DNA of 64,000 bases from Maricaulis sp048269565 (GTDB taxonomy: Bacteria; Pseudomonadota; Alphaproteobacteria; Caulobacterales; Maricaulaceae). The notes beneath the pieces were generated by a model that saw only the letters and a program-made list of their open reading frames with translations, had not been told where the DNA came from and made no database searches. The position numbers were made by a program, and so were the translations under genes. The stretch's first letter is position 1; each line of letters opens with the position of its first letter. Positions 17,675-25,900 of this stretch are shown one piece after another. The stretch spans positions 153,384 through 217,383 of the forward strand of contig NZ_JBLXIK010000005.1 of NCBI RefSeq assembly GCF_048269565.1, in the 5' to 3' direction.

Positions 17675-18160
17675 CTATTGAGCCGCCAGTGCCTTGCCGA
17701 GAGTTTCGTTCATGGCCTTGATGAATACCGCTTGCTCAATGATCGAGGCGTCAACATCGCCCTTGTCGTGAAGCCAGAGCGCCACCTCGTGCCAGTCATA
17801 GAGCGGGCTGTTGGTAGTGAAGCGTGCAATCGGGCGGGGAAAGCCTGAACCTCGCTTGCCCTGGGCGTAGAGCGACGGTGCCGCCCGCGACAGGCCGGCC
17901 CGCTCCGCGATCTCCGCGAGGCTGACCAGACAATCGGGCTCGATACGCTCAACCCGGGCGCCCGCTTCACGGACCTGGGCGATCGCAGAGGTGACGGCGT
18001 CTTCGAACGAGGCGGCCGTCCTGCAGAATGCCAGGACAAAAACGCCGCGTGTGAAGGCAATCGTGGCGTCATCGCACCCGGCTTCGAAGAAGCGGTCGAT
18101 CGCGGTATCGCTATCGGGCTCCAACCCGGATGCGATAATGGAAAACTCGAATTCAGCCAT
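17675..18160 (-). CDS. HTH protein, putative antitoxin of a HicA-like pair
   Basis: The 161-aa product has an N-terminal domain (MAEFEFSIIASGLEPDSD, FFEAGCDDATIAF) and a C-terminal helix-turn-helix (CLVSLAEIAERAGLSRAAPS, then GFPRPIARFTTNSPLYDW). The start at 18160 overlaps the preceding small gene by 8 bp; a longer open frame upstream is only a shadow. Similar two-gene modules (small basic protein plus this HTH protein) recur in alphaproteobacteria. Order and architecture resemble HicAB, with this protein as DNA-binding antitoxin. The function is inferred. Confidence 0.55.
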   Translation of the reverse strand: MAEFEFSIIASGLEPDSDTAIDRFFEAGCDDATIAFTRGVFVLAFCRTAASFEDAVTSAIAQVREAGARVERIEPDCLVSLAEIAERAGLSRAAPSLYAQGKRGSGFPRPIARFTTNSPLYDWHEVALWLHDKGDVDASIIEQAVFIKAMNETLGKALAAQ

Positions 18161-18407
18161 CGCCGCCTCCCTGATCCATGTGCCCGCATTTGCGGCCCGC
18201 TCGCCGGATTTCGCGGGCGTGATGTTCCGGCACCCGCGGCGTCGACCAGACATAGAGCGTGCAGCCGGTCGCGTCGTGCTGCGGGCAGCGCAACTTGCCC
18301 CAGGCATGCGCGCTCTTGCCGCTTGCCTCATAGCGCCATCCAAGGGCGACCAGTTCGGCAATCGCCACTTCGATAGCCTTGTCCGGGTGACGCGGCCGCC
18401 GGGCCAT
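18153..18407 (-). CDS. Small HicA-like protein, putative toxin
   Basis: The 84-aa product starts at MARRPRHPDKAIE (an ATG 12 bp further upstream is also possible). It contains a HicA-like core, LVALGWRYEASGKSAHAWGK, with the His expected in the catalytic position of HicA double-stranded-RNA-binding toxins, followed by two Cys (LRCPQHDATGC) and a basic end. A TTGACA hexamer lies close upstream on the coding strand and an inverted repeat lies behind it. Toxin activity is inferred from the fold pattern and the gene pair only. Confidence 0.5.
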   Translation of the reverse strand: MARRPRHPDKAIEVAIAELVALGWRYEASGKSAHAWGKLRCPQHDATGCTLYVWSTPRVPEHHAREIRRAGRKCGHMDQGGGDG

Positions 18408-18473
18408 GGCTCCATCCATAAATGCGCGCACCGTTAACAACTGTCAACATGCGGCCGCCCGAATTTCCATTGC

Positions 18474-18494
18474 GTGTATTATTTCACAATACAC
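18474..18494. promoter_or_regulatory. Perfect inverted repeat upstream of the HicA-like pair
   Basis: GTGTATT (18474-18480) and AATACAC (18488-18494) are exact reverse complements with a 7-base AT-rich spacer. The site lies 67-87 bp upstream of the small toxin-like gene, between it and the end of the GTA cluster. It is a plausible operator for the HTH protein of the pair. Confidence 0.45.
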
Positions 18495-18523
18495 CTGTTG
18501 GAGGCTTTTGCCATGCCCGCGCG

Positions 18524-21500
18524 TCAAAGCGGCAGGCTGCAGCGGGCCGGACGGCCCGGGCCGGTGCGGGCTGAAATCTGGGCGATGCGGAGTTCGAGCG
18601 TCGCCGGCACCGCGCCCAGCCGCGTGACCAGATCGGCCTCGCTGATCGACCATGCGCTGGCCATCACCGTCTCACTGTGCACGACCACCGCGCCATCGAG
18701 CAATTCGATCTGCCAGGCCTCGGCGTCCTCGCCGAGCGGGACATCGGCGGCGCGCCAGTCATCGCCGCCGATGCGGGTGCGGCGGGTCCAGCTGACACTC
18801 ACCACGCCGCCGGCGTGATCTGCGGTCACATGCACCGGCGCGAAGGGCCACAGATCGCGATCCTCGCCGGTGACACTGATTTCGGCGGCCTGGCCATCAT
18901 CGGCCGCCCGCCCGGAAGCGACGGCGCGCATTGCCACAGGATTGCCAATCTCCGCCTCCAGCAATGGCAACACCGCCAGCGCCTCATCGAGCACGACACA
19001 GACGGCGCCCGCCATCGCCCCGGTCGCCAGCGTCCCGCCCTGCCCGCGCAGCAGGCCGGTCAGGCGATAGCGGCGCTCGGCGACCAGTTCGGCATTGGCG
19101 AATTGCAGCACTTCCCAGTCGCCATCGCCCAGCGAAACCGCCAGCCGGTTGGCGCGATTGAGCACCGCCTCGCGCGACAGGCTCGCCAGTTCACCGCCGG
19201 ACAGCTCGACCTCCAGACTCGCCGCCTCGTCCCAATAGCCGACGGGGCCGGCAGCCAGATCCAGGAGCAATGCCCCGATCCGTGCCGGGCGGCGCAGCTG
19301 GCAACGCCGCTCCCAGCCGCCCTCTCCCGTCTCGCAATACACATCCAGCGCGCCGGGCCAGGGCTCGGCAAAACCGGCGACGAGCACACCGCCGCGCGGC
19401 CCCGTCTCGCGGCCATCGAGCGGCAGGTCGAGTGCGATCACTTGCGGCCGGGCGGGCGGTTGCAGCGGCGCGCCCGTCACCCCGCCCGCACTGCCCTGCC
19501 AGACCCCGGAACGCAGGCGCGGCGGCCGCAGACCGGCTTGCCGCGAGGCACCGCCATCGAGTGTCTCGGCGCGCCAGACCTCGCCATCAAGGCTCACCGC
19601 GTCACCCGCCTCCAGCGCCAGCCGCGAGGGCGGCAGATGCAGGCCCAGCTGCGCCGGCCGCGCCTCGATCTCGGCCAGGGCGTCGATACACCAGCTGCGC
19701 GCCAGATGCGGATCGGCCAAGACCGGTGCCGAACGGGCCAGACTCTGCACCGTCTCGAACAGGCCGCGCGCGACGGCGTGGCCGGGCCGGTATTCGGCCG
19801 TATCATCAATGAAATCGAGGCTGAGTTCGCGCGGCAAATCGAACACCGGCGGATCGATGCGCTCGAGCGCCGGGCCACGGGCTGGCTGCACCGGTTCGAC
19901 GAGATTGAGCCTTGCCATTGCCGTGCCGGCCGAGGCGAAAAACAAGCCCGCGGCGCGCGGCAGGGCATCAATGCCGAGCACCTCGATCAAGGGTTCCAGC
20001 GCCGCGCGCGCCGTCACCGGCTGCGGCAGGACATAGCCCGCGACCAGATCATCGACGGCGGCGACATCGAACTCGGCCAGACCCGCCGCCGCGCAGACCT
20101 CGGCGATGATCGCGGCGACCGGCACCAGACCGGCGCGGCCATTGAGCCAATGCCCCAGCGTCCAGTTGGTGCCATCGGACCAGATATCGCTGCGGGCGGG
20201 AAAGTCCGGCCAGGGCCGCGCGTCCCAGGCCCAGACATGGATCAGACCAGGCGCCAGCATCGCCTCGCCATAAACGGCAGAGACCGGATTGGCCGCCACA
20301 TCGCCGGACCAGTGCGCCAGCAGCGCTTCGAGATAGCGCCGCTGCACCAGATCATCGCGCGAGCCGTCGGAAAACCAGGGCAGATGGCTTTCCGAGCTTT
20401 TCGGATCAACGAAGACATTGGGCTGGTTGGAGCCCTTGTCGACGGCAGGACAGCCCACTTCCGTCAGCCAGATCGGCTTGGATTGCGGCACCCAGCCGGT
20501 CGGCGTTTCCGAGCGCACACCACCGGGCCGGTCATGATGCGACTGGCTCCACCAGCTCACCAGGTCCTTGCTGCGCCAGATCCAGGCCTCGTCATGGGCA
20601 CCATCACTGATCGGTGTGCGGATCTGGGCCGTGCGATCCGCTTCGGAGGCGTAATACCAGTCGAAGCCCTCGCCCGCCGTCAGGTTGGAGGCGAGATAAT
20701 CGCGGTCATGCGGACCGGTCGCGAGCGCAGCATCCAGCTCACCGGGGGAGCCGCGCCAGTCCGACAGCGGCACATACCAGTCGATCGCCACGGCATCGAT
20801 CTCACCATCGCTCCAGAGCGGGTCGAGATGGAAGAGTTTGCCGCCGCCGCCGGGCTGGTGGCCGGAATATTCGGTCCAGTCGGCGGCATAGGAGATCCGC
20901 GTCGCCGGCCCCAGCAAGACCCGCGCCTCGCCGGCGAGGGTGCGCAGCGCCGTCACCGCCGGATAGCTGCCGCCGGTGCCGCGCACCACGGTCAAGGCCG
21001 CCAGTTCCGAGCCGATCAGGAAGCCGTCCACCCCGCCGGCCGCCCGGGCCAGCGCGGCGCAATGCAGGATGAAGCGGTTGAGCCCCCATTCGGCCGGCCC
21101 GGAATAGCTCACGCCGCCGCCGGTGACGGTATAATCGCTCGCCGATGCCGTGCCGAAAAAGTCCGCAACCTGCATCGCAGCCGCTGCGCTGTCATCAACC
21201 GTACCGGCCTCGCCCGGCGCCGGATGGCAGCTGATGCGCCCGCGCCAGGGGAAGGCCGCCTGTTCGGCTGCGCCCCACGGGTCGGGCAGGCCATTGCCGG
21301 CCGGAATATCCATCAGGATGAAGGGGTAGAGCGTGACGGCAAAGCCGCGCGCTTTCAGTTCACCAATGGCGGCGATGATGCTGGCATCGTCGGGCGTGCC
21401 GCCATAGACGGGTCGGCCATCGGCGCCGCTGATCAGATATGCGCTGGCGCGGTCCTCGCCCGCCACCGACCAGACCAGGGGCCGTGTGAGCTTGTCGCGC

Positions 21501-22354
21501 GTCTCGACACCGGGGCGGATCTGGCAAACGCCGCAGCGCAGATCATCGCCGAACCAGGAGAGCACCAGCTGCACCGAGCGGCAATTGGGCAGATCGCGTT
21601 CCAGATCATCAATCGCGGCAATAAAATCGGTGATGCCGCGGCTATTATTACAATTCTCGGCTACCTCCCGTCCCGGTCCAAGCACACGCATCACCGCCTC
21701 GGGCGCATAGGCAAATTCGCCCGAACCGGGGATGAGATTGACGCCGGCGATCCGGTCCTCCAGCTGCACGCCATCGCGCACGGGCCGGAAGACCTCGAAG
21801 GAGAGATTGGGGATGCGATGGCCGAACTCATCAAGCGGCAAATCCTCGAACACGACATAGGCCGTGCCGCGAAAGCCGGGCGCATCGCCGCCCTCGATGG
21901 TCTCGATCAGCGCATCGGGCATTTGCGTCTCGCTGCCCGGATAGACCCGCATCGCCAGACCGGAGGTGTCGAGCAGCGCCCCATTGGCCCAGACGCGGCC
22001 AATACCGGCAATCTCGCCCTCACAAAGCCCGACCGCGAAACTGATCGAATAGCTGTAATCGACCTGGCTCGGCCCGCCGCCCTTGCCGCCGCTCGATGTC
22101 TTGACGGCGTGTTCCAGATAGCGCGACGCCCAGATCACCTGGCCGGCGATGCGCGCCCGGCCCCAGATACGCGCCATGGCCGCGCCATCGGTCGAGGTCT
22201 GGATCGGGATTTCCGGCAGGCGCGGGCCTTCGCGGCGTGGCCCGCCGATCAGGGCGTTGACCGCGAGATTAGCCGCCGCATTGGCCAGCGCCGGGCCGGC
22301 CGCCTGCAGCGTCGACAGCGCCGCGCGCCCGGCCGTCATCACCAGCTGGCCCAT
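18524..22354 (-). CDS. GTA gp15: tail fibre/host-specificity protein with TIM-barrel domain
   Basis: This 1276-aa protein is close to the length of the Rhodobacter capsulatus GTA gp15 (about 1300 aa), which forms the large tip of the tail baseplate. It opens with MGQLVMTAGRAALSTLQAAG and carries a glycosidase-like TIM-barrel region (WLTEVGCPAVDKGSNQPNVF, YAADWTEYSGHQPGGGG, DGFLIGSELAAL) and later beta-rich phage tail domains. The start at 22354 shares one base with the gp14 stop (TGATG); a 44-codon upstream extension is out of keeping with the family. It is the last gene of the cluster and is intact. Confidence 0.92.
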   Translation of the reverse strand: MGQLVMTAGRAALSTLQAAGPALANAAANLAVNALIGGPRREGPRLPEIPIQTSTDGAAMARIWGRARIAGQVIWASRYLEHAVKTSSGGKGGGPSQVDYSYSISFAVGLCEGEIAGIGRVWANGALLDTSGLAMRVYPGSETQMPDALIETIEGGDAPGFRGTAYVVFEDLPLDEFGHRIPNLSFEVFRPVRDGVQLEDRIAGVNLIPGSGEFAYAPEAVMRVLGPGREVAENCNNSRGITDFIAAIDDLERDLPNCRSVQLVLSWFGDDLRCGVCQIRPGVETRDKLTRPLVWSVAGEDRASAYLISGADGRPVYGGTPDDASIIAAIGELKARGFAVTLYPFILMDIPAGNGLPDPWGAAEQAAFPWRGRISCHPAPGEAGTVDDSAAAAMQVADFFGTASASDYTVTGGGVSYSGPAEWGLNRFILHCAALARAAGGVDGFLIGSELAALTVVRGTGGSYPAVTALRTLAGEARVLLGPATRISYAADWTEYSGHQPGGGGKLFHLDPLWSDGEIDAVAIDWYVPLSDWRGSPGELDAALATGPHDRDYLASNLTAGEGFDWYYASEADRTAQIRTPISDGAHDEAWIWRSKDLVSWWSQSHHDRPGGVRSETPTGWVPQSKPIWLTEVGCPAVDKGSNQPNVFVDPKSSESHLPWFSDGSRDDLVQRRYLEALLAHWSGDVAANPVSAVYGEAMLAPGLIHVWAWDARPWPDFPARSDIWSDGTNWTLGHWLNGRAGLVPVAAIIAEVCAAAGLAEFDVAAVDDLVAGYVLPQPVTARAALEPLIEVLGIDALPRAAGLFFASAGTAMARLNLVEPVQPARGPALERIDPPVFDLPRELSLDFIDDTAEYRPGHAVARGLFETVQSLARSAPVLADPHLARSWCIDALAEIEARPAQLGLHLPPSRLALEAGDAVSLDGEVWRAETLDGGASRQAGLRPPRLRSGVWQGSAGGVTGAPLQPPARPQVIALDLPLDGRETGPRGGVLVAGFAEPWPGALDVYCETGEGGWERRCQLRRPARIGALLLDLAAGPVGYWDEAASLEVELSGGELASLSREAVLNRANRLAVSLGDGDWEVLQFANAELVAERRYRLTGLLRGQGGTLATGAMAGAVCVVLDEALAVLPLLEAEIGNPVAMRAVASGRAADDGQAAEISVTGEDRDLWPFAPVHVTADHAGGVVSVSWTRRTRIGGDDWRAADVPLGEDAEAWQIELLDGAVVVHSETVMASAWSISEADLVTRLGAVPATLELRIAQISARTGPGRPARCSLPL

Positions 22355-22800
22355 CAGCGCGCGCCTTGCGGGAAGGCGAAAGCAGCCACCAGCCGCCGCT
22401 GCCACCAGTGCGATAGCGAGGTCTCGGCGACGGCACGGCCCCAATAGGCATGGATGATCCCGGTCGGACCGGCCGCGATGGCGCAATGCTTGGCCGGGCC
22501 CTTGAGCTCGGGCCGGAACAGCAGCAGATCGCCGGGTTTGACCTTGCGGATGTCGATCTCGACCAGATGCCGCTGCGCCGCCTCGAGCAGGCTCTCGCCG
22601 CCATTTCGCTCGGCCCAGTCGGGCGTATAGGGCGGCAGGCCTTCCGGCTCGGTGCCATAAATGGCGCGCCAGATGCCACGCACCAGGCCGAGGCAGTCAC
22701 AGCCGGCGCCGAGGCAACTCGCCTGGTGGCGATAGGGCGTGCCGATCCAGCGCCGCGCCTCGCTGAGGACGCGGCTGCGCATATTCATTGTCCGTTTCAT
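22354..22800 (-). CDS. GTA gp14: NlpC/P60 cell-wall peptidase
   Basis: The 148-aa protein is an NlpC/P60 peptidase with the catalytic Cys in GAGCDCLGLVRG (Cys36) and the catalytic His in GPAKHCAIAAG. The family is placed on the GTA tail tip to cut peptidoglycan during DNA entry. It overlaps gp13 by 4 bp and gp15 by 1 bp. ATGs at codons 5 and 7 are alternative starts. Confidence 0.93.
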   Translation of the reverse strand: MKRTMNMRSRVLSEARRWIGTPYRHQASCLGAGCDCLGLVRGIWRAIYGTEPEGLPPYTPDWAERNGGESLLEAAQRHLVEIDIRKVKPGDLLLFRPELKGPAKHCAIAAGPTGIIHAYWGRAVAETSLSHWWQRRLVAAFAFPQGAR

Positions 22801-23462
22801 GATGATTGTCCTCTCGACCCGCCATCGCGGATCGCCTCGCTGGCGGCCGAGGCCTGCAACACGTCATTGCCGACCATGTGCGGAAAGCCGCGAAAATTGA
22901 TGATGTTGGCGAAACGCCCGCCACAGGTGGCCAGGCGCTGATCGCAGCCCGATGCGAAATCGGGATGCTCCGGCGAAACGCCGCACCGCGCATCGCCCAG
23001 CGACGCATCACAGCGCCGCGTGAACACACGCCCCGTCACCCGCTCCAGCCGGTGGGCCAGGCCGAGCAACTCGGCCTCGAAGCGCCCGTCGATACGGCGC
23101 ACCTCGCCCAGCTCGCCGGTCGAGACCAGCACCCGCAGCGCCGTGTCCGACCAGTCCACACGCCAGCACTCGACCCGCGCACCGCCCCACAGCCCGGCGG
23201 CGAGATCCGCCTCGGTCAGCACCTCGCTGTCGAGCGCACCGGCAAGATCGCCCTGCGACGGTGCCAGCCCCGGCGCCGCCTCGATATCGGCGCCGCCAAA
23301 ACCGCTGCCGGCGCGATAGACAACGCCATCAAATTCGAGGTCGCGATCATGATCGGTGAAGCCGAACACGGCGTCGTCGCTACGCCTCACGCGCCAGCAC
23401 CAGGCATGCGTCGTCACGCCGGCATCGAGTGATGCCTGCATCGCAGGAGGGATGGAGAGCAT
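22797..23462 (-). CDS. GTA gp13: baseplate hub protein (DUF2163)
   Basis: The 221-aa protein has the DUF2163 pattern (FGFTDHDRDLEFDGVVYRA, LWGGARVECWRVDW) and a cysteine-rich C-terminus (RRCDASLGDARCG, GCDQRLATCGGRFAN). Four conserved Cys suit a metal or iron-sulfur centre, as reported for related lambda gpL-type tail-tip proteins. It forms the hub between the distal tail ring and gp15. A 359-bp gap full of palindromic repeats separates it from gp12. Confidence 0.9.
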   Translation of the reverse strand: MLSIPPAMQASLDAGVTTHAWCWRVRRSDDAVFGFTDHDRDLEFDGVVYRAGSGFGGADIEAAPGLAPSQGDLAGALDSEVLTEADLAAGLWGGARVECWRVDWSDTALRVLVSTGELGEVRRIDGRFEAELLGLAHRLERVTGRVFTRRCDASLGDARCGVSPEHPDFASGCDQRLATCGGRFANIINFRGFPHMVGNDVLQASAASEAIRDGGSRGQSS

Positions 23463-23486
23463 GGGGTAAAGCTTTCAGGGCTAATA

Positions 23487-23553
23487 CCCTTGTCATCCCT
23501 GACGGATGCCCGGACGCGAAGCGATCCGGGCGCAAGTCCGGGATGACAAGGGT
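23487..23553. repeat. Family-A palindromic repeat, short form
   Basis: The element runs from ACCCTTGTCATCCC to GGGATGACAAGGGTTT, with an inner palindrome (GCCCGGACGCG...CGATCCGGGC). It is a shortened copy of the 140-150-bp elements at 31844-31985 and 34090-34237, which share its ends and inner arms. It has no coding capacity and is probably a MITE- or REP-like intergenic element. Confidence 0.8.
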
Positions 23554-23593
23554 TTGGTTTTGGAAAGAAAAGTTGAGCCGGAAAATTCAAACC

Positions 23594-23639
23594 CGCCCTC
23601 CTCTTCCTTGATGGAAGAGGGGCCCCGAAGGGGGCGGAG
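23594..23639. repeat. Half copy of family-B repeat
   Basis: It contains the hairpin CCTCTTCC-TTGAT-GGAAGAGG (23600-23620) followed by GGCCCCGAAGGGGGCGG, which is the left arm of the family-B elements at 23669, 30364 and 33931. The matching right arm is missing. Confidence 0.65.
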
Positions 23640-23668
23640 CTGGTGAAATTCATAGCGCCCAACGCCTT

Positions 23669-23815
23669 CCCTCTCCGCGAGGAGAGGGTGCCCGGAAGGG
23701 CGGGTGAGGCGGGCCATGGGGACCGTTGAGAACTGGCACTACGCCTGTAATAGCCGGACGGCGGTGTTACCCACCTCATCCGCCCTTCGGGCACCTTCTC
23801 CCCGTGGGAGAAGGG
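23669..23815. repeat. Family-B palindromic repeat, full form
   Basis: The left arm has hairpin CCCTCTCC-GCGA-GGAGAGGG, then GCCCGGAAGGGCGGGTGAGG; the right arm is the inverted counterpart (CACCTCATCCGCCCTTCGGG, then CCTTCTCC). A core of about 55 bases with GACCGTTGAGAACTGGCAC separates them. The same core words recur in the copy at 33931. Confidence 0.8.
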
Positions 23816-23821
23816 GGCGCG

Positions 23822-24445
23822 CTACAGCTTCAATTCCACCAGCGGCACGCTCGGCGCTTCACCAGCGCCAACCGCGTCGAGCGCGATATCGAGCCGGTCG
23901 GTGTCGAAGCGGACGGGGCAATCGAAAGCGAAACCGGCGGTGATTGCGGCGCCATCGGCGGGCGGAGCGGCAAAGCTCACCTGGCCGGTGGCGTGATCAA
24001 CGGAGACTGCGGCCTCCACGCCATCGACGGCCACCACAACGGTGTCCTCGACCGGTTTGGCAATGGTCCGCGTCCAGCTCTCGCCCCCGCTGGCATAGTG
24101 TTTCACCAACTGAAATTCCGTCGCCACGCCATCGCCGGTGCCGATCAGCTGGTCGAGCATGGAGGGCGCAGCCGAGGGCGCGCAGGAGCGGTTATCAATC
24201 GGATCGCGAAAGCGAAACCCGTGCAGACGGCCGCGGCGCGCCTCGAAGAAGGCGATCAGCGTGTTGAGATCGTCGAGTGATTTGACGCCCGGGCCGGCAT
24301 CCCAGCGGCGCAAACTGTCGGCCCAGGGCGAATTGCGCTCCTCGCGGCCGGAGATGAGGGTGACGATCTCGGTGCGCCTCTGCGGGCCGCCAACAGCGCC
24401 GATCGCGACAGCGAAGGGAAAGCGGATGTCGTGAAAATCACTCAT
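23822..24445 (-). CDS. GTA gp12: distal tail protein (DUF2460)
   Basis: The 207-aa protein has typical DUF2460 features: FHDIRFPFAVAIGAVGGPQ, RRTEIVTLISGREERNS, LDDLNTLIAFFEARRGRLHG and FRFRDPIDNRS. In R. capsulatus GTA it forms the ring at the end of the tail tube. Its start overlaps the gp11 stop by 4 bp. Confidence 0.93.
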   Translation of the reverse strand: MSDFHDIRFPFAVAIGAVGGPQRRTEIVTLISGREERNSPWADSLRRWDAGPGVKSLDDLNTLIAFFEARRGRLHGFRFRDPIDNRSCAPSAAPSMLDQLIGTGDGVATEFQLVKHYASGGESWTRTIAKPVEDTVVVAVDGVEAAVSVDHATGQVSFAAPPADGAAITAGFAFDCPVRFDTDRLDIALDAVGAGEAPSVPLVELKL

Positions 24446-24960
24446 AAATAGCGGCTCCCTTTGGCGACGGCGCGGGCCAGGGCGCGGGAAATCCGGGCCT
24501 GCGACTGCTCGACGGTGCGGGCATCACTGCCCGGCCCCAGCGCGAGATTAACGGTGATATTGGGCCCGGCGGCTGCGGCGATGGAACCGGCGCCGGGCGG
24601 CACGAACAGCTCCGGTCCGCGCTCGCCGACGAGATAGGCGCCGCCGGGGGTGACCGGCCCGCCCTCGGCGCGGGCGCCGAACAGCGGCAGGCCGGAGAGC
24701 ACGGAATTGATCGCGCCGGACAACGGTTTCTCGATCAATTGCTCCGCCGCCAGCCGCGCCAGATCGCGCAATATGCTCTCGGTCAGACGCGAAAACGACG
24801 TCTCGCCGGAGCTGGCGGCGCGCTGGAAGGCGCGCTCAATGCTGTCGCCGGTGCGCTCGAAGGCCGCCTCGATCGCCTGGCTGGCGCGCGCGGCGGGACC
24901 ATCGGCGAGCGCATCGAGGGCTTCGCCGGCGCTTTCGGTCTGGTCGGTCAAATCAGTCAT
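24442..24960 (-). CDS. GTA gp11: short tape-measure protein
   Basis: The 172-aa protein is helical in its first 80 residues (EALDALADGPAARASQAIEA, FSRLTESILRDLARLAAEQL) and ends with the tape-measure C-terminal pattern ARAEGGPVTPGGAYLVGERG, PELFVPPGAGSI. Tape-measure length sets tail length; this one is short, as expected for a GTA with a tail of about 50 nm. It is coupled to both neighbours by 4-bp overlaps. Confidence 0.9.
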   Translation of the reverse strand: MTDLTDQTESAGEALDALADGPAARASQAIEAAFERTGDSIERAFQRAASSGETSFSRLTESILRDLARLAAEQLIEKPLSGAINSVLSGLPLFGARAEGGPVTPGGAYLVGERGPELFVPPGAGSIAAAAGPNITVNLALGPGSDARTVEQSQARISRALARAVAKGSRYL

Positions 24961-25139
24961 GAGGTCTTGTCCGGATAATCAGCCATCAGGATTTGCAGGG
25001 CGCGCCGGCTCAGCGGCCGGGCGTCATGGGCGCCCACCAGGGCGCGCCATTCGATCAGGCTCAGACGCCAGAACTCGGCCGGCGCAATACCCATCCGTGC
25101 CGCCAGGCGCAGGGCGGCGAGCCAGTCTGGCCGGCTCAT
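24957..25139 (-). CDS. GTA gp10.1: small tail-assembly chaperone
   Basis: The 60-aa product (MSRPDWLAALRLAARMGIAP, EFWRLSLIEWRALV) fits the small phage tail assembly chaperone family that lies between gp10 and gp11 in GTAs. The start at 25139 overlaps the gp10 stop (ATGA). The longer in-frame extension upstream is a shadow of gp10. Confidence 0.88.
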   Translation of the reverse strand: MSRPDWLAALRLAARMGIAPAEFWRLSLIEWRALVGAHDARPLSRRALQILMADYPDKTS

Positions 25140-25399
25140 AGCGCTGTCTCGAAACAGGTGGAGATCGCCGAAGCCGCTGCCAGCGGATCGAGCGGTGCGG
25201 CGCGCAAATCCGCCTCGGTGAGGCTCGAGCCACCACCGCGCAACAACACCGCCAGCACGGTGACCAGATTGCGGGCATCGAGCCTGACGCCGCTCTCGAA
25301 CAGCGCCTCGATCTCGGCCAGGGCGCCGAGCGTCAGGCAAAGTGTGTGCGACACCCCGCCAATCTCCAGAATGGCTTCGCCGCGAGCAGGATTGGCCAT
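25136..25399 (-). CDS. GTA gp10: tail-assembly chaperone family
   Basis: The 87-aa product has the GTA-gp10 pattern EAILEIGGVSHTLCLTLGAL, AEIEALFESGV, VLAVLLRGGGSSLTEADLRA. It probably coats the tape-measure protein before tube assembly together with gp10.1. It shares one base with the gp9 stop (TGATG) and overlaps gp10.1 by 4 bp. Confidence 0.92.
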   Translation of the reverse strand: MANPARGEAILEIGGVSHTLCLTLGALAEIEALFESGVRLDARNLVTVLAVLLRGGGSSLTEADLRAAPLDPLAAASAISTCFETAL

Positions 25400-25815
25400 C
25401 AGATCGCTCCAAAGCTCAATTGTCCGGCCGAAGCGAGCGTCATCGACCAGGCCGCCTCGCCATCATGGCGTCCGGAATAATCCAGCGCCGCGACCAGGAA
25501 GGCGCCCTCGATCGTGCCGAAGTCCGGGATGATCAATTGCCAGTCCCGCGCCGCCTGGTCGAAGAAAGCCTGCCTGACCTGCGCATCACTCGCCGCATCG
25601 ACAAACACGCCGGCGCCGGAGACCGAACAGGTCTTCACCCCCGCCCCCGCCAGCAATTCGCGCCAGCCGTCAGGACTGTCCGCCGTGGTGACATCGATGC
25701 TGCGGGCATTGAGCGAGATCGTCTTCATGCGCAGACCTGCAGCGGCGGAAAACGCCTGCGGGTCGCCGCCATCGCCGATTTTCAGGAGTATGTCCTTGCC
25801 GGACTGGATGGTCAT
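25399..25815 (-). CDS. GTA gp9: major tail tube protein
   Basis: The 138-aa product starts at MTIQSGKDILLKIGDGGDPQ and has the tail-tube family pattern (LNARSIDVTTADSPDGWREL, VSGAGVFVDAASDAQVRQAF, IIPDFGTIEGAFLVAALDYS). It stacks as rings to make the tail tube. An open extension of 22 codons upstream would run through an intrinsic terminator, so 25815 is the start. The terminator ends only 28 bp before it, so gp9-gp15 cannot have a normal promoter between the two. Confidence 0.93.
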   Translation of the reverse strand: MTIQSGKDILLKIGDGGDPQAFSAAAGLRMKTISLNARSIDVTTADSPDGWRELLAGAGVKTCSVSGAGVFVDAASDAQVRQAFFDQAARDWQLIIPDFGTIEGAFLVAALDYSGRHDGEAAWSMTLASAGQLSFGAI

Positions 25816-25842
25816 GGGGTGGTCCTTTCCAAAATTCGGGCA

Positions 25843-25868
25843 CAAAAAAACCGCCCCGAAAGGCGGTG
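25843..25868 (-). terminator. Intrinsic terminator between DUF4760 gene and gp9
   Basis: On the minus strand ACCGCC-TTTCGG-GGCGGT is followed by a run of T (seven As on the plus strand, 25844-25850). It lies 33 bp after the DUF4760 stop codon and 28 bp before the gp9 start codon. Confidence 0.8.
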
Positions 25869-25900
25869 AAGCATGTGGCATCGCTCAAAGCGGCGGAGGG

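Larger units (their letters stand above)
23463..23821. other. 359-bp gap inside the GTA cluster, filled by palindromic repeats
   Basis: No gene is visible between gp12 and gp13. The gap holds one short family-A palindrome, a half family-B element and a full family-B element, listed separately. On the GTA coding strand these would form several strong RNA hairpins between two genes that are adjacent and coupled in other GTAs. No T-run follows them, so they are not classical intrinsic terminators. Confidence 0.8.

Noticed and set aside
18512..18818. An ATG with a good GGAGG site on the plus strand at the end of gp15
   Set aside because: The frame runs entirely antisense to the conserved gp15 C-terminus and its product is Ser/Arg/Thr-rich without similarity. 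The ribosome-like site is probably chance or a relic.
18677..22447. A 1256-codon open frame on the plus strand opposite gp15
   Set aside because: It is the mirror of gp15 in a GC-rich genome where antisense frames lack stop codons. The product is rich in Arg/Gln/His/Gly with no domain, and gp15 is a certain gene.
23463..23821. Hairpins in the gp12-gp13 gap considered as intrinsic terminators
   Set aside because: No T-run follows them on the coding strand; they belong to dispersed repeat families.
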